16,280 nucleotides of DNA from an uncultured Collinsella sp. (GCA_900752425.1 CAADVE010000022.1:1-16280), one strand, 5' to 3'. Shown: positions 1-7,631, counted from the first letter of the stretch. A program made the numbers and translations. The notes: generated from the letters alone by a model not told the origin.

Positions 1-99
1 GTTACTTTTCAGAACACTCCGCAGGACGCAAGAAACCCCCGCCGCACGAAGTGCACAGCGGGGGTTTCTTGCATGTCCGAGGACGTTCTGAAAAGTAAC
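1..99. repeat. Nested inverted repeat at the end of the opp operon
   Basis: A perfect 15-bp outer inverted repeat (GTTACTTTTCAGAAC at 1-15 and its reverse complement at 85-99) encloses a second perfect 15-bp inverted repeat (28-42 and 58-72). The two inter-arm spacers, read on the minus strand, begin alike (GTCCTCGGACAT and GTCCTGCGGAGT), and GTCCGAGGAC at 75-84 is itself a short dyad. The outer arms are more AT-rich than the core. The outer repeat begins at the first base of the window, so it may extend further left. The core is terminator-like. The outer arms are more than a terminator needs, so the whole could be a small dispersed repeat or a bidirectional terminator between converging genes. 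Confidence 0.75.
28..72 (-). terminator. Intrinsic terminator after oppF (probably bidirectional)
   Basis: A perfect 15-bp stem with a GC-rich core (five consecutive G-C pairs) and a 15-nt loop lies about 60 nt past the oppF stop. On the minus strand the descending arm is GCGGGGGTTTCTTGC, so the U-rich part lies in the base of the stem. The other arm is its complement, so it could also stop plus-strand transcripts entering from the right. It is the only candidate for the 3' end of the opp transcript in view. Confidence 0.7.
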
Positions 100-129
100 T
101 TCAGGGCGGGCCCGGACGATAACAACCGG

Positions 130-1158
130 CTACAAGTCGATGTGCGATTCCTTGATCGGGAACGGCTCCGCGAAGTGGCAGGCACAGCAGTGGCCCGGAG
201 CAACTTCCTTAAACTCAGGAAGCTTCTCGGAGCAGATGCCCTGCGCGATCGGGCAGCGCGTGTGGAAACGGCAGCCGGTCGGCGGATCCAGCGGTGACGG
301 CGGATCGCCGGCAAGGATGATGCGCTTACGGGTCTTCTGGATATCAGGATCGGGAACCGGCACGGCAGACAGCAGCGACTGCGTGTACGGATGGTGAGGC
401 TCACTGTAGAGCGTCTTCCAGTCCGAAACCTCGACCATCTTGCCCAGATACATAACGGCAACGCGATCGGAGATATGCTGCACGACAGACAGGTCGTGGG
501 CGATAAACAAATATGCAGTACCGAACTTGTCCTGGAGTTCCTTGAGCAGGTTCAGAACCTGGGCCTGAATGGACACATCCAGAGCGGAAACCGGCTCGTC
601 GCAGATAATCAGCTTGGGCTTCAGCGCAAATGCACGGGCAATGCCGACACGCTGACGCTGACCGCCGGAGAACTCATGAGGATAGCGGTTAATGTGCTCG
701 GGGTTCAGTCCGACAACGTCGAGAAGCTCGCGGACACGCTCAATGCGCTCCTCCTTGGTGCCCACGCCGTGAATGGTCATGGGCTCGGAGACGATCTCAC
801 CGATAGTCATACGAGGATTGAGCGAAGCATAAGGATCCTGGAAGATGAACTGCATCTCGCGACGCATATCCTTGATCTCGTGCTTGCTCATCTCGGCAAC
901 GTCTTTGCCCTGGAAGAACACTTTGCCGGCCGTCGGCTTGGTGAGGCGCATGATGGTACGGCCCGTGGTGGACTTACCGCAACCGGACTCGCCGACCAGA
1001 CCAAAGGTCTCGCCAGGATAGATCTCGAACGAAATGTCGTTCACAGCAGAGACGACACGCTTGGAGAAGCGCTTGGCGAACATGCCGGACTCAGCGGGAA
1101 ACTCCTTAGAGAGGTGCTCGACCTTCAGCAGTGGAGTGCGCTCGTTATTGTCTGCCAT
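130..1158 (-). CDS. oppF: Oligopeptide ABC transporter ATP-binding protein OppF
   Basis: This is the second ATPase of a peptide importer; it hydrolyses ATP on the cytoplasmic face of the OppB-OppC channel. The 342-aa protein has Walker A GESGCGKS at 56-63, Q-loop Gln107, signature SGGQ at 164-167, Walker B LIICDEP at 183-189 with Glu188, and switch His221. The C-terminal oligopeptide-transporter extension carries Cys296, Cys302, Cys309 and Cys327 in the C-x5-C-x6-C...C arrangement that in relatives is linked to an iron-sulfur cluster; extra Cys324 and Cys325 are present. The start codon directly follows the oppD stop (TAAATG), with a GGGAGG-like ribosome site inside oppD. It is the last gene of the operon. 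The substrate could be dipeptides or longer peptides; sequence alone does not decide between Opp and Dpp. Confidence 0.93.
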   Translation of the reverse strand: MADNNERTPLLKVEHLSKEFPAESGMFAKRFSKRVVSAVNDISFEIYPGETFGLVGESGCGKSTTGRTIMRLTKPTAGKVFFQGKDVAEMSKHEIKDMRREMQFIFQDPYASLNPRMTIGEIVSEPMTIHGVGTKEERIERVRELLDVVGLNPEHINRYPHEFSGGQRQRVGIARAFALKPKLIICDEPVSALDVSIQAQVLNLLKELQDKFGTAYLFIAHDLSVVQHISDRVAVMYLGKMVEVSDWKTLYSEPHHPYTQSLLSAVPVPDPDIQKTRKRIILAGDPPSPLDPPTGCRFHTRCPIAQGICSEKLPEFKEVAPGHCCACHFAEPFPIKESHIDL

Positions 1159-2250
1159 TTACGCCTCGCCTCCCTTCTTGGAATCCTTGCGCGTACGGGA
1201 CGTCTCAGGAGCGTTCTTGAGGAACTCGGGGTCACCGGAGTAGTGGCACGCAGAGTAGTGACCAGACTCGGTGACAACGCGCTCGGGGCGCTGCTTGCGG
1301 CACTTGTCCGTCGCATAGGGGCAACGAGGAGAGAATACGCAGCCCTCAGGCAGGTTCATGAGCGAAGGCGGGTTGCCGTGAATCGGCGTAAGCGGCTTCT
1401 TCTCCTCGATGGCCTGCTCCGGGATGGAGCGGATAAGGCCCCAGGTGTAAGGATGACGGCTCTCGTAGAAGATTTCCTCAGCAGTACCGAACTCGACGGG
1501 ACGGCCGGCGTACATAACCATGATCTTATCGGCCATATCGGCGACGACGCCCAGGTCATGGGTAATCATGATAATGGCGTTGCCGTTCTTCTCCTGCATC
1601 TCCTGCATGAGCTCGATAATCTGAGCCTGAATGGTAACGTCCAGAGCCGTCGTGGGCTCGTCGGCAATCAAAATATCGGGATCGCAGGCAAGAGCCATGG
1701 CAATCATGACGCGCTGACGCATACCGCCAGAGAACTGGTGCGGATACTCATTGACGCGCTTTTCGGGCTCGGGGATACCCACGAGGTCCAAAAGCTCGGT
1801 AGCGCGCTTGAGCGCCTCCTGCTTGGAGTAGCCACGGTGCAGACGAAGACCCTCGCCCACCTGCTTGCCGATCTTATAGACCGGGTTCAAGGAGGTCATA
1901 GGATCCTGGAAGATCATCGCGATGTCGTTACCGCGAATGTGCTGCATCTCTTCCTCGGTCATCTCGAGGATAGAACGACCGCGATAGCGAACGTCGCCGC
2001 CCTCGATCTTTCCCGGAGGCATCGAGATAAGACCCATGATGGTCATGGCGGTCACGGACTTACCGGAGCCGGACTCACCGACGACGCCCAGGGTCTCGCC
2101 GCGATCGAGCGTGTAGGAGACACCGTCGACAGCGCGAACAACGCCATCCTCGGTGTGGAAATACATCTTAAGGTCATCGACCTCGAGCAGATGCTGGCCC
2201 TCGGGAACCGGCTGGTCCTTCAGGTCCACATAGTTCTTGTTCTTCTTCAT
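1159..2250 (-). CDS. oppD: Oligopeptide ABC transporter ATP-binding protein OppD
   Basis: This is the first ATPase of the peptide importer, pairing with OppF as a heterodimer under the permeases. The 363-aa protein shows Walker A GESGSGKS at 58-65, Q-loop Gln115, signature SGGM at 174-177, Walker B ILIADEP at 193-199 with Glu198, and His231. The C-terminal extension has Cys304, Cys310, Cys317 and Cys335 (C-x5-C-x6-C...C), matching the cysteine motif of OppD/DppD proteins. The last 20 residues are a charged Lys/Arg-rich tail. The start lies 2 nt after the oppC stop, with AAGGA about 8-9 nt upstream inside oppC, so the two genes are probably translationally coupled. Confidence 0.93.
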   Translation of the reverse strand: MKKNKNYVDLKDQPVPEGQHLLEVDDLKMYFHTEDGVVRAVDGVSYTLDRGETLGVVGESGSGKSVTAMTIMGLISMPPGKIEGGDVRYRGRSILEMTEEEMQHIRGNDIAMIFQDPMTSLNPVYKIGKQVGEGLRLHRGYSKQEALKRATELLDLVGIPEPEKRVNEYPHQFSGGMRQRVMIAMALACDPDILIADEPTTALDVTIQAQIIELMQEMQEKNGNAIIMITHDLGVVADMADKIMVMYAGRPVEFGTAEEIFYESRHPYTWGLIRSIPEQAIEEKKPLTPIHGNPPSLMNLPEGCVFSPRCPYATDKCRKQRPERVVTESGHYSACHYSGDPEFLKNAPETSRTRKDSKKGGEA

Positions 2251-2252
2251 CC

Positions 2253-3188
2253 TTATGCGTCCTTCATCTTGACGTCGAGGGCGTCGCGCAGACCGTCACC
2301 CAGCAGGGTGAAGGCGAGCACCGTCGAGAGAATTGCCAGACCGGGCATGATCATCATCCAGGGAGCAGTCAGAAGATACTGCTGACCGTCCTGAATCATG
2401 GAGCCCCACGAAGGCGTAGGCGGAATAACGCCCATGCCGAGGAAGGACAGAGCGGACTCGGTCAGAATGGCGCCACCAATGTTCATGGTCGCGTAGACCA
2501 CGATGGAGGCGACGGAGTTCGGGAAGATGTGACGCACGACGATACGAGCATCAGATGCACCCATCGCGCGCGCAGCGTCAACATAGTCGTTTTCCTTGAC
2601 CGTCAGGATCGCGGATCGGAAGACGCGCGCAATCGAAGGCCAGCCGAGAATACCGATGGCGATAAAGACGTTCTGAAGACCACGGCCGATAACGGCGATC
2701 ATGGCGACAACGAACAGCACGTACGGGAATGCCAGGAAGATATCCGCGCAGCGCATGATGATCGTATCCCAGATACCGCCGTAGAAACCGGCCAGAGCAC
2801 CCATGACCAAACCGATCACTGTGGAGATCGCGGTGGCCATAATGCCGACGGAAAGCGAAACGCGTGCACCGTAGATAACACGGACGAGAATGTCGCGGCC
2901 AAGGGCGTCGGTACCAAACGGGTGCTCGACACACGGAGCCAGCAGCGACGTCTCGGCCATGGTGGTCGAGTCGGAAGCCGTCGGCGAACCGAGCCAGGGC
3001 TTAGCCCACAGATCTGCGGTCAGGGCAACCACAACGACGATGATGATCCAGCAGACACCGATAACGGCGAGCTTGTTCTTACGAAGACGCTTAAAAGCGT
3101 CGCCCCACAGCGTGCGGGACTTGGCGGGAGCAGATGCGGCCTTGGTGGCGGTAGCCTGCTCCTGAGACTGAGAATCAGTTTCCTGCAT
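2253..3188 (-). CDS. oppC: Oligopeptide ABC transporter permease OppC
   Basis: This is one of the two membrane subunits of the peptide importer. The 311-aa protein has a long polar cytoplasmic N-terminus (about 1-38, rich in Gln, Ala and Thr), a first membrane segment at about 40-58, an extracytoplasmic stretch, and then the binding-protein-dependent transport core from about 105 to the end. The EAA-type loop that docks onto the ATPase is at about 201-224 (DYVDAARAMGASDARIVVRH). The start is supported by a strong GGGAGGT 7 nt upstream, located between the oppB stop and the oppC ATG. The OppC_N-type start and the position between oppB and oppD fit OppC better than OppB. Confidence 0.92.
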   Translation of the reverse strand: MQETDSQSQEQATATKAASAPAKSRTLWGDAFKRLRKNKLAVIGVCWIIIVVVVALTADLWAKPWLGSPTASDSTTMAETSLLAPCVEHPFGTDALGRDILVRVIYGARVSLSVGIMATAISTVIGLVMGALAGFYGGIWDTIIMRCADIFLAFPYVLFVVAMIAVIGRGLQNVFIAIGILGWPSIARVFRSAILTVKENDYVDAARAMGASDARIVVRHIFPNSVASIVVYATMNIGGAILTESALSFLGMGVIPPTPSWGSMIQDGQQYLLTAPWMMIMPGLAILSTVLAFTLLGDGLRDALDVKMKDA

Positions 3189-3202
3189 GAGACGTACCTC
3201 CC

Positions 3203-4240
3203 TTAGGCCTTATCCGACGGACCGCCAAGGCGGATGCGCGGGTCGAGGAATGCATAGCTAATGTCGACGAGCAGGTTGATCACCATGACGACGACGACGA
3301 TGAGCGTAACGCCGCCCATAACGATGGGCCAGTCACGCATGCTAATGGCGCGATAGACCTCATAGCCGATACCGGGCCAGTTAAAGACCGTCTCGGTCAG
3401 GATGGCGCCCGAAAGCATGCCGCCAAAGTCGACACCAATATAGGTAACGACGGGGATGAGTGCATTCTTAAGCGCATGCTTGATGATGATCGCGCGATTG
3501 GAGAGACCCTTGGCCTTTGCCGTACGGATGTAATCCTGGTTCATGACGTCAAGCAGCTGCGAGCGCATAATGCGGGCGGCATAAGCGGTCGAAACCGAAG
3601 CCAGCGTAATGGTCGGAAGCACATAGTGCATCCAATCCTGATACTGAGAGCTGGAACCGCCGGCACCCGAGATCGGCATGGAGAATGCACCGCCCGTGGC
3701 GTCCTTGAGAATGACGCCAAAGACCAGCTGCAGCAACATACCGAGCCAGAAAGCCGGGACGGCAACGAGAATCGAAGTGGTGAGCGTTACCAAAATATCC
3801 CAGAAGGAATAACGCTTAACCGCCGAAATGATACCCGCACCGATACCCATGATTGCCTCGAGCACGATGGCGCACGCGGCAAGTTTGACCGTATACGGAT
3901 ACTTCTGGGCAAAGATTTCCGTAACCGGCAGCTTGCGCTGATACGAATTGCCCAGATCGCCATGAAGCAGGCCGTTCATGTAATACAAGTAACGGTCCAC
4001 GAGCGACGTTTGAACGGGGTCGCCGTTCTCGTCAAGGATCGCGTTGCCGTCCTCGTCCGACTGGACCAGGTGATAGCGGACGCGAAGCTGAAGCTCCACC
4101 TCGGGGGACAGAGCCTTGTCTCCACCGATCAGCTTGATCGGATCTCCCGGCACGATATTCTGGAGGGCGAACAGAATCAGCGTAACGCCCAAAAACACCG
4201 GGATGAACTGAAGCACACGTTTAACGATGTACTTACCCAT
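3203..4240 (-). CDS. oppB: Oligopeptide ABC transporter permease OppB
   Basis: This membrane subunit forms the peptide channel with OppC. The 345-aa protein begins with the typical first helix (about 8-28) followed by the conserved PGDP motif (31-34). Further membrane segments follow from about 117 onward, and the EAA loop is at about 236-260 (DYIRTAKAKGLSNRAIIIKH). It is somewhat longer than many OppB proteins because of an acidic, Asp/Asn/Gly-rich insertion at about 60-78, in the loop between helix 1 and the HGDLG motif (93-97), and a Gly/Ser-rich loop at about 181-200. The start has an AGGGGAGTG ribosome site just upstream. It follows a hairpin that separates it from oppA. Confidence 0.92.
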   Translation of the reverse strand: MGKYIVKRVLQFIPVFLGVTLILFALQNIVPGDPIKLIGGDKALSPEVELQLRVRYHLVQSDEDGNAILDENGDPVQTSLVDRYLYYMNGLLHGDLGNSYQRKLPVTEIFAQKYPYTVKLAACAIVLEAIMGIGAGIISAVKRYSFWDILVTLTTSILVAVPAFWLGMLLQLVFGVILKDATGGAFSMPISGAGGSSSQYQDWMHYVLPTITLASVSTAYAARIMRSQLLDVMNQDYIRTAKAKGLSNRAIIIKHALKNALIPVVTYIGVDFGGMLSGAILTETVFNWPGIGYEVYRAISMRDWPIVMGGVTLIVVVVMVINLLVDISYAFLDPRIRLGGPSDKA

Positions 4241-4270
4241 ACCACTCCCCTATCTAGGGATTAACCTAAA

Positions 4271-4300
4271 TGGGATGCCGATCGCCAGACCGGCATCCCA
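4271..4300 (-). terminator. Hairpin in the oppA-oppB gap (probable leaky terminator)
   Basis: A perfect 10-bp stem (TGGGATGCCG and CGGCATCCCA) with a 10-nt loop lies between the oppA stop and the oppB ribosome site. On the minus strand it is followed by TTTAGGTTAA, a weak U tract. Such a site after the binding-protein gene commonly lets oppA mRNA exceed the downstream permease mRNA, by partial termination or by protecting the 3' end. The rest of the 156-nt gap shows no open frame of interest. Confidence 0.6.
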
Positions 4301-4396
4301 AAATTACCATCAGCCAGTTTACCCCAGGTTAGGGAGAACTGTATGTTTCCCATGAGGTCTACGTAAATACTTGACCCTCACGGAAGCTGCAAACTC

Positions 4397-6073
4397 TTAG
4401 GCGAGCTCAGCGGTACCCAGCTCGGCATGCTTCTGCGGATCGACATAGAGGTGCTTGATGCGATCGGAGCCGACGATGGTGTGCGTGTAGAACATCACCG
4501 GGATGACCGGGCAGTCGGCAGCGACCATTGCGTCGGCCTCCTGCATCTTAGCGACGCGCTCTTCGTCGTCAACCGTGGTACGAGCCTCGTCGACCTTGGC
4601 GTCGAACTCGGGGTTGCTGTAACCAGAGCGGTTGTCGCCACCGAGGGAGTCGGAGTGGAACAGCGGATACAGGAAGTTGTCCATGATCGGGTAGTCGGCA
4701 ATCCAACCCAGACGACCGAACTGATAGTTGAAGTTCTGATACTGCTCGAGCAGGGCAGACCACTCAGGGGTATCGGAAGTAGCGGTAACGCCAACCTTGG
4801 CGAGGTCGCCGATGATGGACTCCATGATCTCCTTGTGGCCGCCGTCCTGGTTGTAAGACAGAGTCACGTTAATGCCACGGTCACCGTTGGCACCGGCAGG
4901 AGCGACCTTGTCGAGGTACTCGTTAGCCTTGTCGACGTCGTAGGCGCAGAACTCCCATGCGCCCTCCTTGTAGCCATCGATGCCCGGAGGAACAATGCCG
5001 TCGGCGGGGGTACGGGTACCCTTGAAGATGGTCTTGCAGATGGCCTCACGGTTGATGGCCAGGGAGATGCCCCTACGAAGGTCGGCGTTGTTGAACGGCT
5101 CGGCCGTGTTGTTGCAGGTCAGGTAGTAGGTGGAAGGCTCTGCGCCGAGCAGCATGCGCTCGCCGTCACCCATGGTGTAGCCGTCCTTGGACACGCCGCG
5201 ATCCTTCTTGGCGGCATCGATCTGAGCGACGGGAACGTCGCAGACATCGAGGTTACCGGCCTGGAACTCCTTGTAAGCGGTCTCCATGTCCTTGATGACC
5301 TGGAAGTGGATGCCATCGATCTTGGCCTTGTCGCCATAGTAATCGTCGAACTTCTTGACGTTGATCTCCTGGCCATCCTCCCACTTGCCGTCCATCATGA
5401 ACGGGCCGTTACCGACCGGGGCGAGGTAGAAGCTCTTGACATCGGACTCGGCGCACTCGGGAACCGGGGCCAGAGCCGGGTGAGAGGCGACGAAGGGGAA
5501 GTCGGCGTAAGCGGAGGACAGCTTGACGACGAGGGTCTCATCGTCGGGGCAGGTAACACCGCTGAGCTCGGTAGCGTTACCGGCAAGCAGGTCGTCATAG
5601 CCCTCGACCATGGAAAGGTGATAGGAAACCTCGGAAGGGCCGTACTCGGTAGCGATGGCCGACTTGGTGTTGACCAGACGCTCCCAACCGAGCTTGAAGG
5701 ACTTGGAGGTAACGTCGTCACCGTTGTGGAACTTGGCCTTCTTGATCTTGAAGGTAAACTCGGTGGCGTCGTCGTTGGACTCAAAGGACTCGCAAGCCAG
5801 CGGAACGATCTCGCCCTTCTCGGCGTCGTAAGAGGTCAGAGCGTCAAAGAGCTGGTACTCGACCTGAGTGCCCTGGTCCTCCTGGACGTTGTAGGGGTCG
5901 ATGCAGACCGGGTTGTTGATGTAGAAGTTCAGCGTCGAACCGGACTCAGAACCGGAAGCGTCGCCGCCCTTCTTGCCGCATGCGGCAAGAAAAGCCATGG
6001 AGCTCGCAGCAAGGGTACCGCCGACAAAGGCGCGACGACCCATAACGGGCTGGTGGAACATAGAATCAGCCAT
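4397..6073 (-). CDS. oppA: Peptide ABC transporter substrate-binding lipoprotein OppA
   Basis: This is the extracellular solute-binding protein (family 5) that captures peptides and delivers them to OppBC. With the start used here it is 558 aa, normal for the family. That start has AAGGAGG 5 nt upstream (6079-6085); an in-frame upstream ATG would add 16 residues but lacks such a site. The N-terminus reads MGRRAFVGG, a Tat-like twin-arginine motif, then a hydrophobic stretch and a lipobox LAAC with the lipidated Cys at position 32, followed by GKKGG and an acidic/serine linker. It should therefore be anchored to the outer face of the membrane. It is first in the operon, behind its own promoter region and ahead of a hairpin. 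Peptide length preference cannot be read from sequence. Confidence 0.92.
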   Translation of the reverse strand: MADSMFHQPVMGRRAFVGGTLAASSMAFLAACGKKGGDASGSESGSTLNFYINNPVCIDPYNVQEDQGTQVEYQLFDALTSYDAEKGEIVPLACESFESNDDATEFTFKIKKAKFHNGDDVTSKSFKLGWERLVNTKSAIATEYGPSEVSYHLSMVEGYDDLLAGNATELSGVTCPDDETLVVKLSSAYADFPFVASHPALAPVPECAESDVKSFYLAPVGNGPFMMDGKWEDGQEINVKKFDDYYGDKAKIDGIHFQVIKDMETAYKEFQAGNLDVCDVPVAQIDAAKKDRGVSKDGYTMGDGERMLLGAEPSTYYLTCNNTAEPFNNADLRRGISLAINREAICKTIFKGTRTPADGIVPPGIDGYKEGAWEFCAYDVDKANEYLDKVAPAGANGDRGINVTLSYNQDGGHKEIMESIIGDLAKVGVTATSDTPEWSALLEQYQNFNYQFGRLGWIADYPIMDNFLYPLFHSDSLGGDNRSGYSNPEFDAKVDEARTTVDDEERVAKMQEADAMVAADCPVIPVMFYTHTIVGSDRIKHLYVDPQKHAELGTAELA

Positions 6074-6172
6074 GCCATCCTCCTTATGAGATAGGACAAA
6101 GAAATGTTCAGTCGGACACATGTCGAGACAATCCGATCCGAACCATCAAAACGCTGCCCGCTGCTATGGCTG

Positions 6173-6223
6173 GTTATGCACAACAGGCCAACGTTTTGCA
6201 ATACCATAGCGCATTTTATGCAC
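6173..6223 (-). promoter_or_regulatory. oppA: Candidate oppA promoter with operator-like repeats
   Basis: On the minus strand, TTGCAA (6196-6201) and CATAAC (6173-6178) are 17 nt apart and could be -35 and -10 boxes; the -10 match is only moderate. The octamer GTGCATAA occurs twice in the same direction (6174-6181 and 6216-6223), exactly 42 bp apart, or about four helical turns. The upstream copy is part of a near-palindrome, GCGCATTTTATGCAC (6209-6223), with one mismatch, just upstream of the -35 box; the other copy overlaps the -10 box. GCTATGG (6163-6169) and CCATAGC (6204-6210) add an inverted pair. The remaining sequence from 6224 to 6315 is AT-rich and I see no gene in it. Confidence 0.35.
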
Positions 6224-6315
6224 GATTTGGGGCTAATTCCGGTTAACGGTCAAGAATTTCTTTAGTTGGGCGCAGTATGTGGTGATATTTTTGACTCTGT
6301 TACGAATATGTAAAC

Positions 6316-6346
6316 AAAAAAGGGTCCCGCACTTGCGGAACCCTTT
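6316..6346 (-). terminator. Intrinsic terminator after secG
   Basis: On the minus strand a 12-bp stem (AAAGGGTTCCGC paired with GCGGGACCCTTT, one G-U pair) closes a 4-nt loop and runs into TTTTTT. It begins about 23 nt past the secG stop and isolates secG from the opp operon. Confidence 0.9.
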
Positions 6347-6369
6347 ACAAGTACTTATGCGGCTCGTGA

Positions 6370-6624
6370 TTAGTAGCCCACGATGCCCTGCGGGAAGAAG
6401 AACATGCACAGGACGACGCACACGGCAAACACGACAGCCATGATGACGGTCAGGCGGTCGAGGTTCTGCTCCATAACACCTGTGGCAGAGCTGGAGTTAT
6501 ACAGCGAGCTAGCGATCATATCCGAAACGCCGGTGCCCTTACCGGAATGCATCAGGACGAGAATCGTCAGCGCCACGGCAGAGACAGCCCAAACGACAAA
6601 CAGAAGAATCTGGAACGGACCCAT
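6370..6624 (-). CDS. secG: Preprotein translocase subunit SecG
   Basis: This is the small membrane subunit that stimulates the SecYEG protein-export channel. The 84-aa protein has two membrane helices (about 5-25 and 56-78) joined by a loop with HSGKGTGVSDM, matching the HxGKGxGxSD pattern typical of SecG, followed by a Ser/Asn-rich stretch. Length and topology are normal. The start has AAGGAG 7-8 nt upstream. In many Gram-positive bacteria secG follows the gap-pgk-tpiA genes; here a transposase lies between it and gpmI. The gene therefore needs its own promoter or read-through; I see no convincing -35/-10 pair in the 119 nt upstream. Confidence 0.93.
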   Translation of the reverse strand: MGPFQILLFVVWAVSAVALTILVLMHSGKGTGVSDMIASSLYNSSSATGVMEQNLDRLTVIMAVVFAVCVVLCMFFFPQGIVGY

Positions 6625-6691
6625 AGATAAGCTCCTTAATAGAACAATTCAAACTCCAGTACTGTACCACAACCCCCGCTCTCCCCTACCC

Positions 6692-6725
6692 GCCACTCGG
6701 GGACGGGGTAGAAATGGCAGAAATA
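6692..6725 (+). repeat. Left flanking inverted repeat of the Y1 transposase element
   Basis: GGGGACGGGGTAGAAATGG at 6699-6717 has its exact reverse complement at 7640-7658. The match continues inward through AGAAATA (one mismatch before it) and outward through GCCAYTY (two mismatches), giving about 34 bp with 3 mismatches. Read on the minus strand it has the order ATTTCTGCC, ATTTCTACC, then C and CGTCCCCGAGTGGC, the same architecture as the right copy. A GTAG tetranucleotide, typical of REP sequences, lies inside at 6708-6711. Confidence 0.85.
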
Positions 6726-6743
6726 GCTCTTGATTTTCATCTA

Positions 6744-7493
6744 TTAAAGTGATTTGAGGGCATTTCGAACGACATAGCGTCCAAGCCCCGTAAGACGGCC
6801 AATCTGTCGTTCACTAAAGCCAGCCTCATACAGCCTGCGAACAGCTTCGGCACGTTCAAATGGACCGGGAAGCCCCATAACATCATGGGGATCCATGCCG
6901 TCTAGGACTCCCCTAGCCTTGCGCTCCTGCTCAAATACCGTCATCGAACGGCCAGAATTCAATACATAGGTATCCTTGCGGCCCGATTTGCTAAAGGATT
7001 CAAAATTTCCCCGTCCGCCGATTAGACTAAATAGGATGCTCCGATCCAGGTGGCCGCCTTCACCAAGGTAGGCTTGATAGCTGCTCCATTGGTAGGCCTC
7101 CGGGCGGCAACCAAGCTCAATCGGATTATCGTGAATGTAGCGAATTGCCTGCATAAAATAGTCATTAGACTCAATAGGCTTACTTTTATAGCGATCCTGA
7201 AATACGGGGCCGCAGCGTCCGGTCACCCTGTTGAAAAACTGACCATAGAGGGTTCCTATGTAATGGACGACCTCCCACATATGGTCCTCGCGATCAGAAA
7301 GCAGCATATGCACATGGTTGTCCATGAGGCACCAGGCACATAACGAAGCCTTGTACTGCGTGCATGCTTCACCCGCTACGGACATGAAAAACCTGCGTTG
7401 ATAATCCTCTTCGAATAGATACTGCTTGCCACAGCCTCTCATCATCACATGGTAATAGCCGTAGGGGGACTTTACTCTGGCCTGCCTTGTCAT
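6744..7493 (-). CDS. REP-associated tyrosine transposase (Y1_Tnp family)
   Basis: This is a predicted single-strand DNA nickase/transposase of the Y1 HUH class; RAYT relatives bind and cut REP-type hairpins. The 249-aa protein has the HUH motif in LMDNHVHMLL (His60 and His62), the family block GPVFQDRYKSKPI at about 95-107, and the YIHDNPIELG block at 119-128, in which Tyr119 is the likely nucleophile by comparison with E. coli-type RAYTs. The C-terminus (about 210-249) looks like an added helix-turn-helix (AVRRLYEAGFSERQIGRLTG), which could bind the flanking repeats. The start has a GAGGT site upstream. The gene appears intact with all catalytic residues, so it may be functional. Its use of AT-rich codons is visibly higher than in the glycolytic genes beside it, consistent with a horizontal origin. 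Confidence 0.88.
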   Translation of the reverse strand: MTRQARVKSPYGYYHVMMRGCGKQYLFEEDYQRRFFMSVAGEACTQYKASLCAWCLMDNHVHMLLSDREDHMWEVVHYIGTLYGQFFNRVTGRCGPVFQDRYKSKPIESNDYFMQAIRYIHDNPIELGCRPEAYQWSSYQAYLGEGGHLDRSILFSLIGGRGNFESFSKSGRKDTYVLNSGRSMTVFEQERKARGVLDGMDPHDVMGLPGPFERAEAVRRLYEAGFSERQIGRLTGLGRYVVRNALKSL

Positions 7494-7631
7494 TGCTGGA
7501 CCTCACAATCCGCATGCATGTTTGCATCAAACTCTACCCAGATAGGTATTAATACAAAGTTGGCAACGAAAGAAAACTAGCCAGCGGCAAACCATCACAG
7601 GCAAACGGGAAGTCAAGCTTTAGAGGGATAA
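7494..7631 (-). promoter_or_regulatory. Upstream region of the transposase gene
   Basis: This AT-richer, non-coding stretch contains TTGCCA on the minus strand, a good -35 match, followed 16 nt later by TATCTG, a poor -10. A perfect palindrome GTATTAATAC (7546-7555) lies between them. The overlapping GCATGC and ATGCAT palindromes near 7511-7519 are close to the start codon. It may hold the transposase promoter, but the evidence is weak. Confidence 0.25.

Noticed and set aside
391..2385. A 664-codon open frame on the plus strand across oppF and oppD
   Set aside because: It is antisense to two clearly identified ATPase genes with full motif sets; its translation has no recognisable domain. Long antisense frames are common in GC-rich genes.
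4427..6094. A 555-codon plus-strand frame opposite oppA
   Set aside because: It mirrors oppA codon usage, has a Val/Gly/Leu-rich low-information translation and no ribosome site of note.
6074..6121. 16-residue N-terminal extension of OppA
   Set aside because: The downstream ATG has AAGGAGG at ideal spacing and gives a standard lipoprotein signal; the extension would precede it with unrelated residues.
6231..6315. A small gene or RNA in the AT-rich oppA-secG gap
   Set aside because: The short frames have no ribosome site, and I see no structured RNA apart from the secG terminator.
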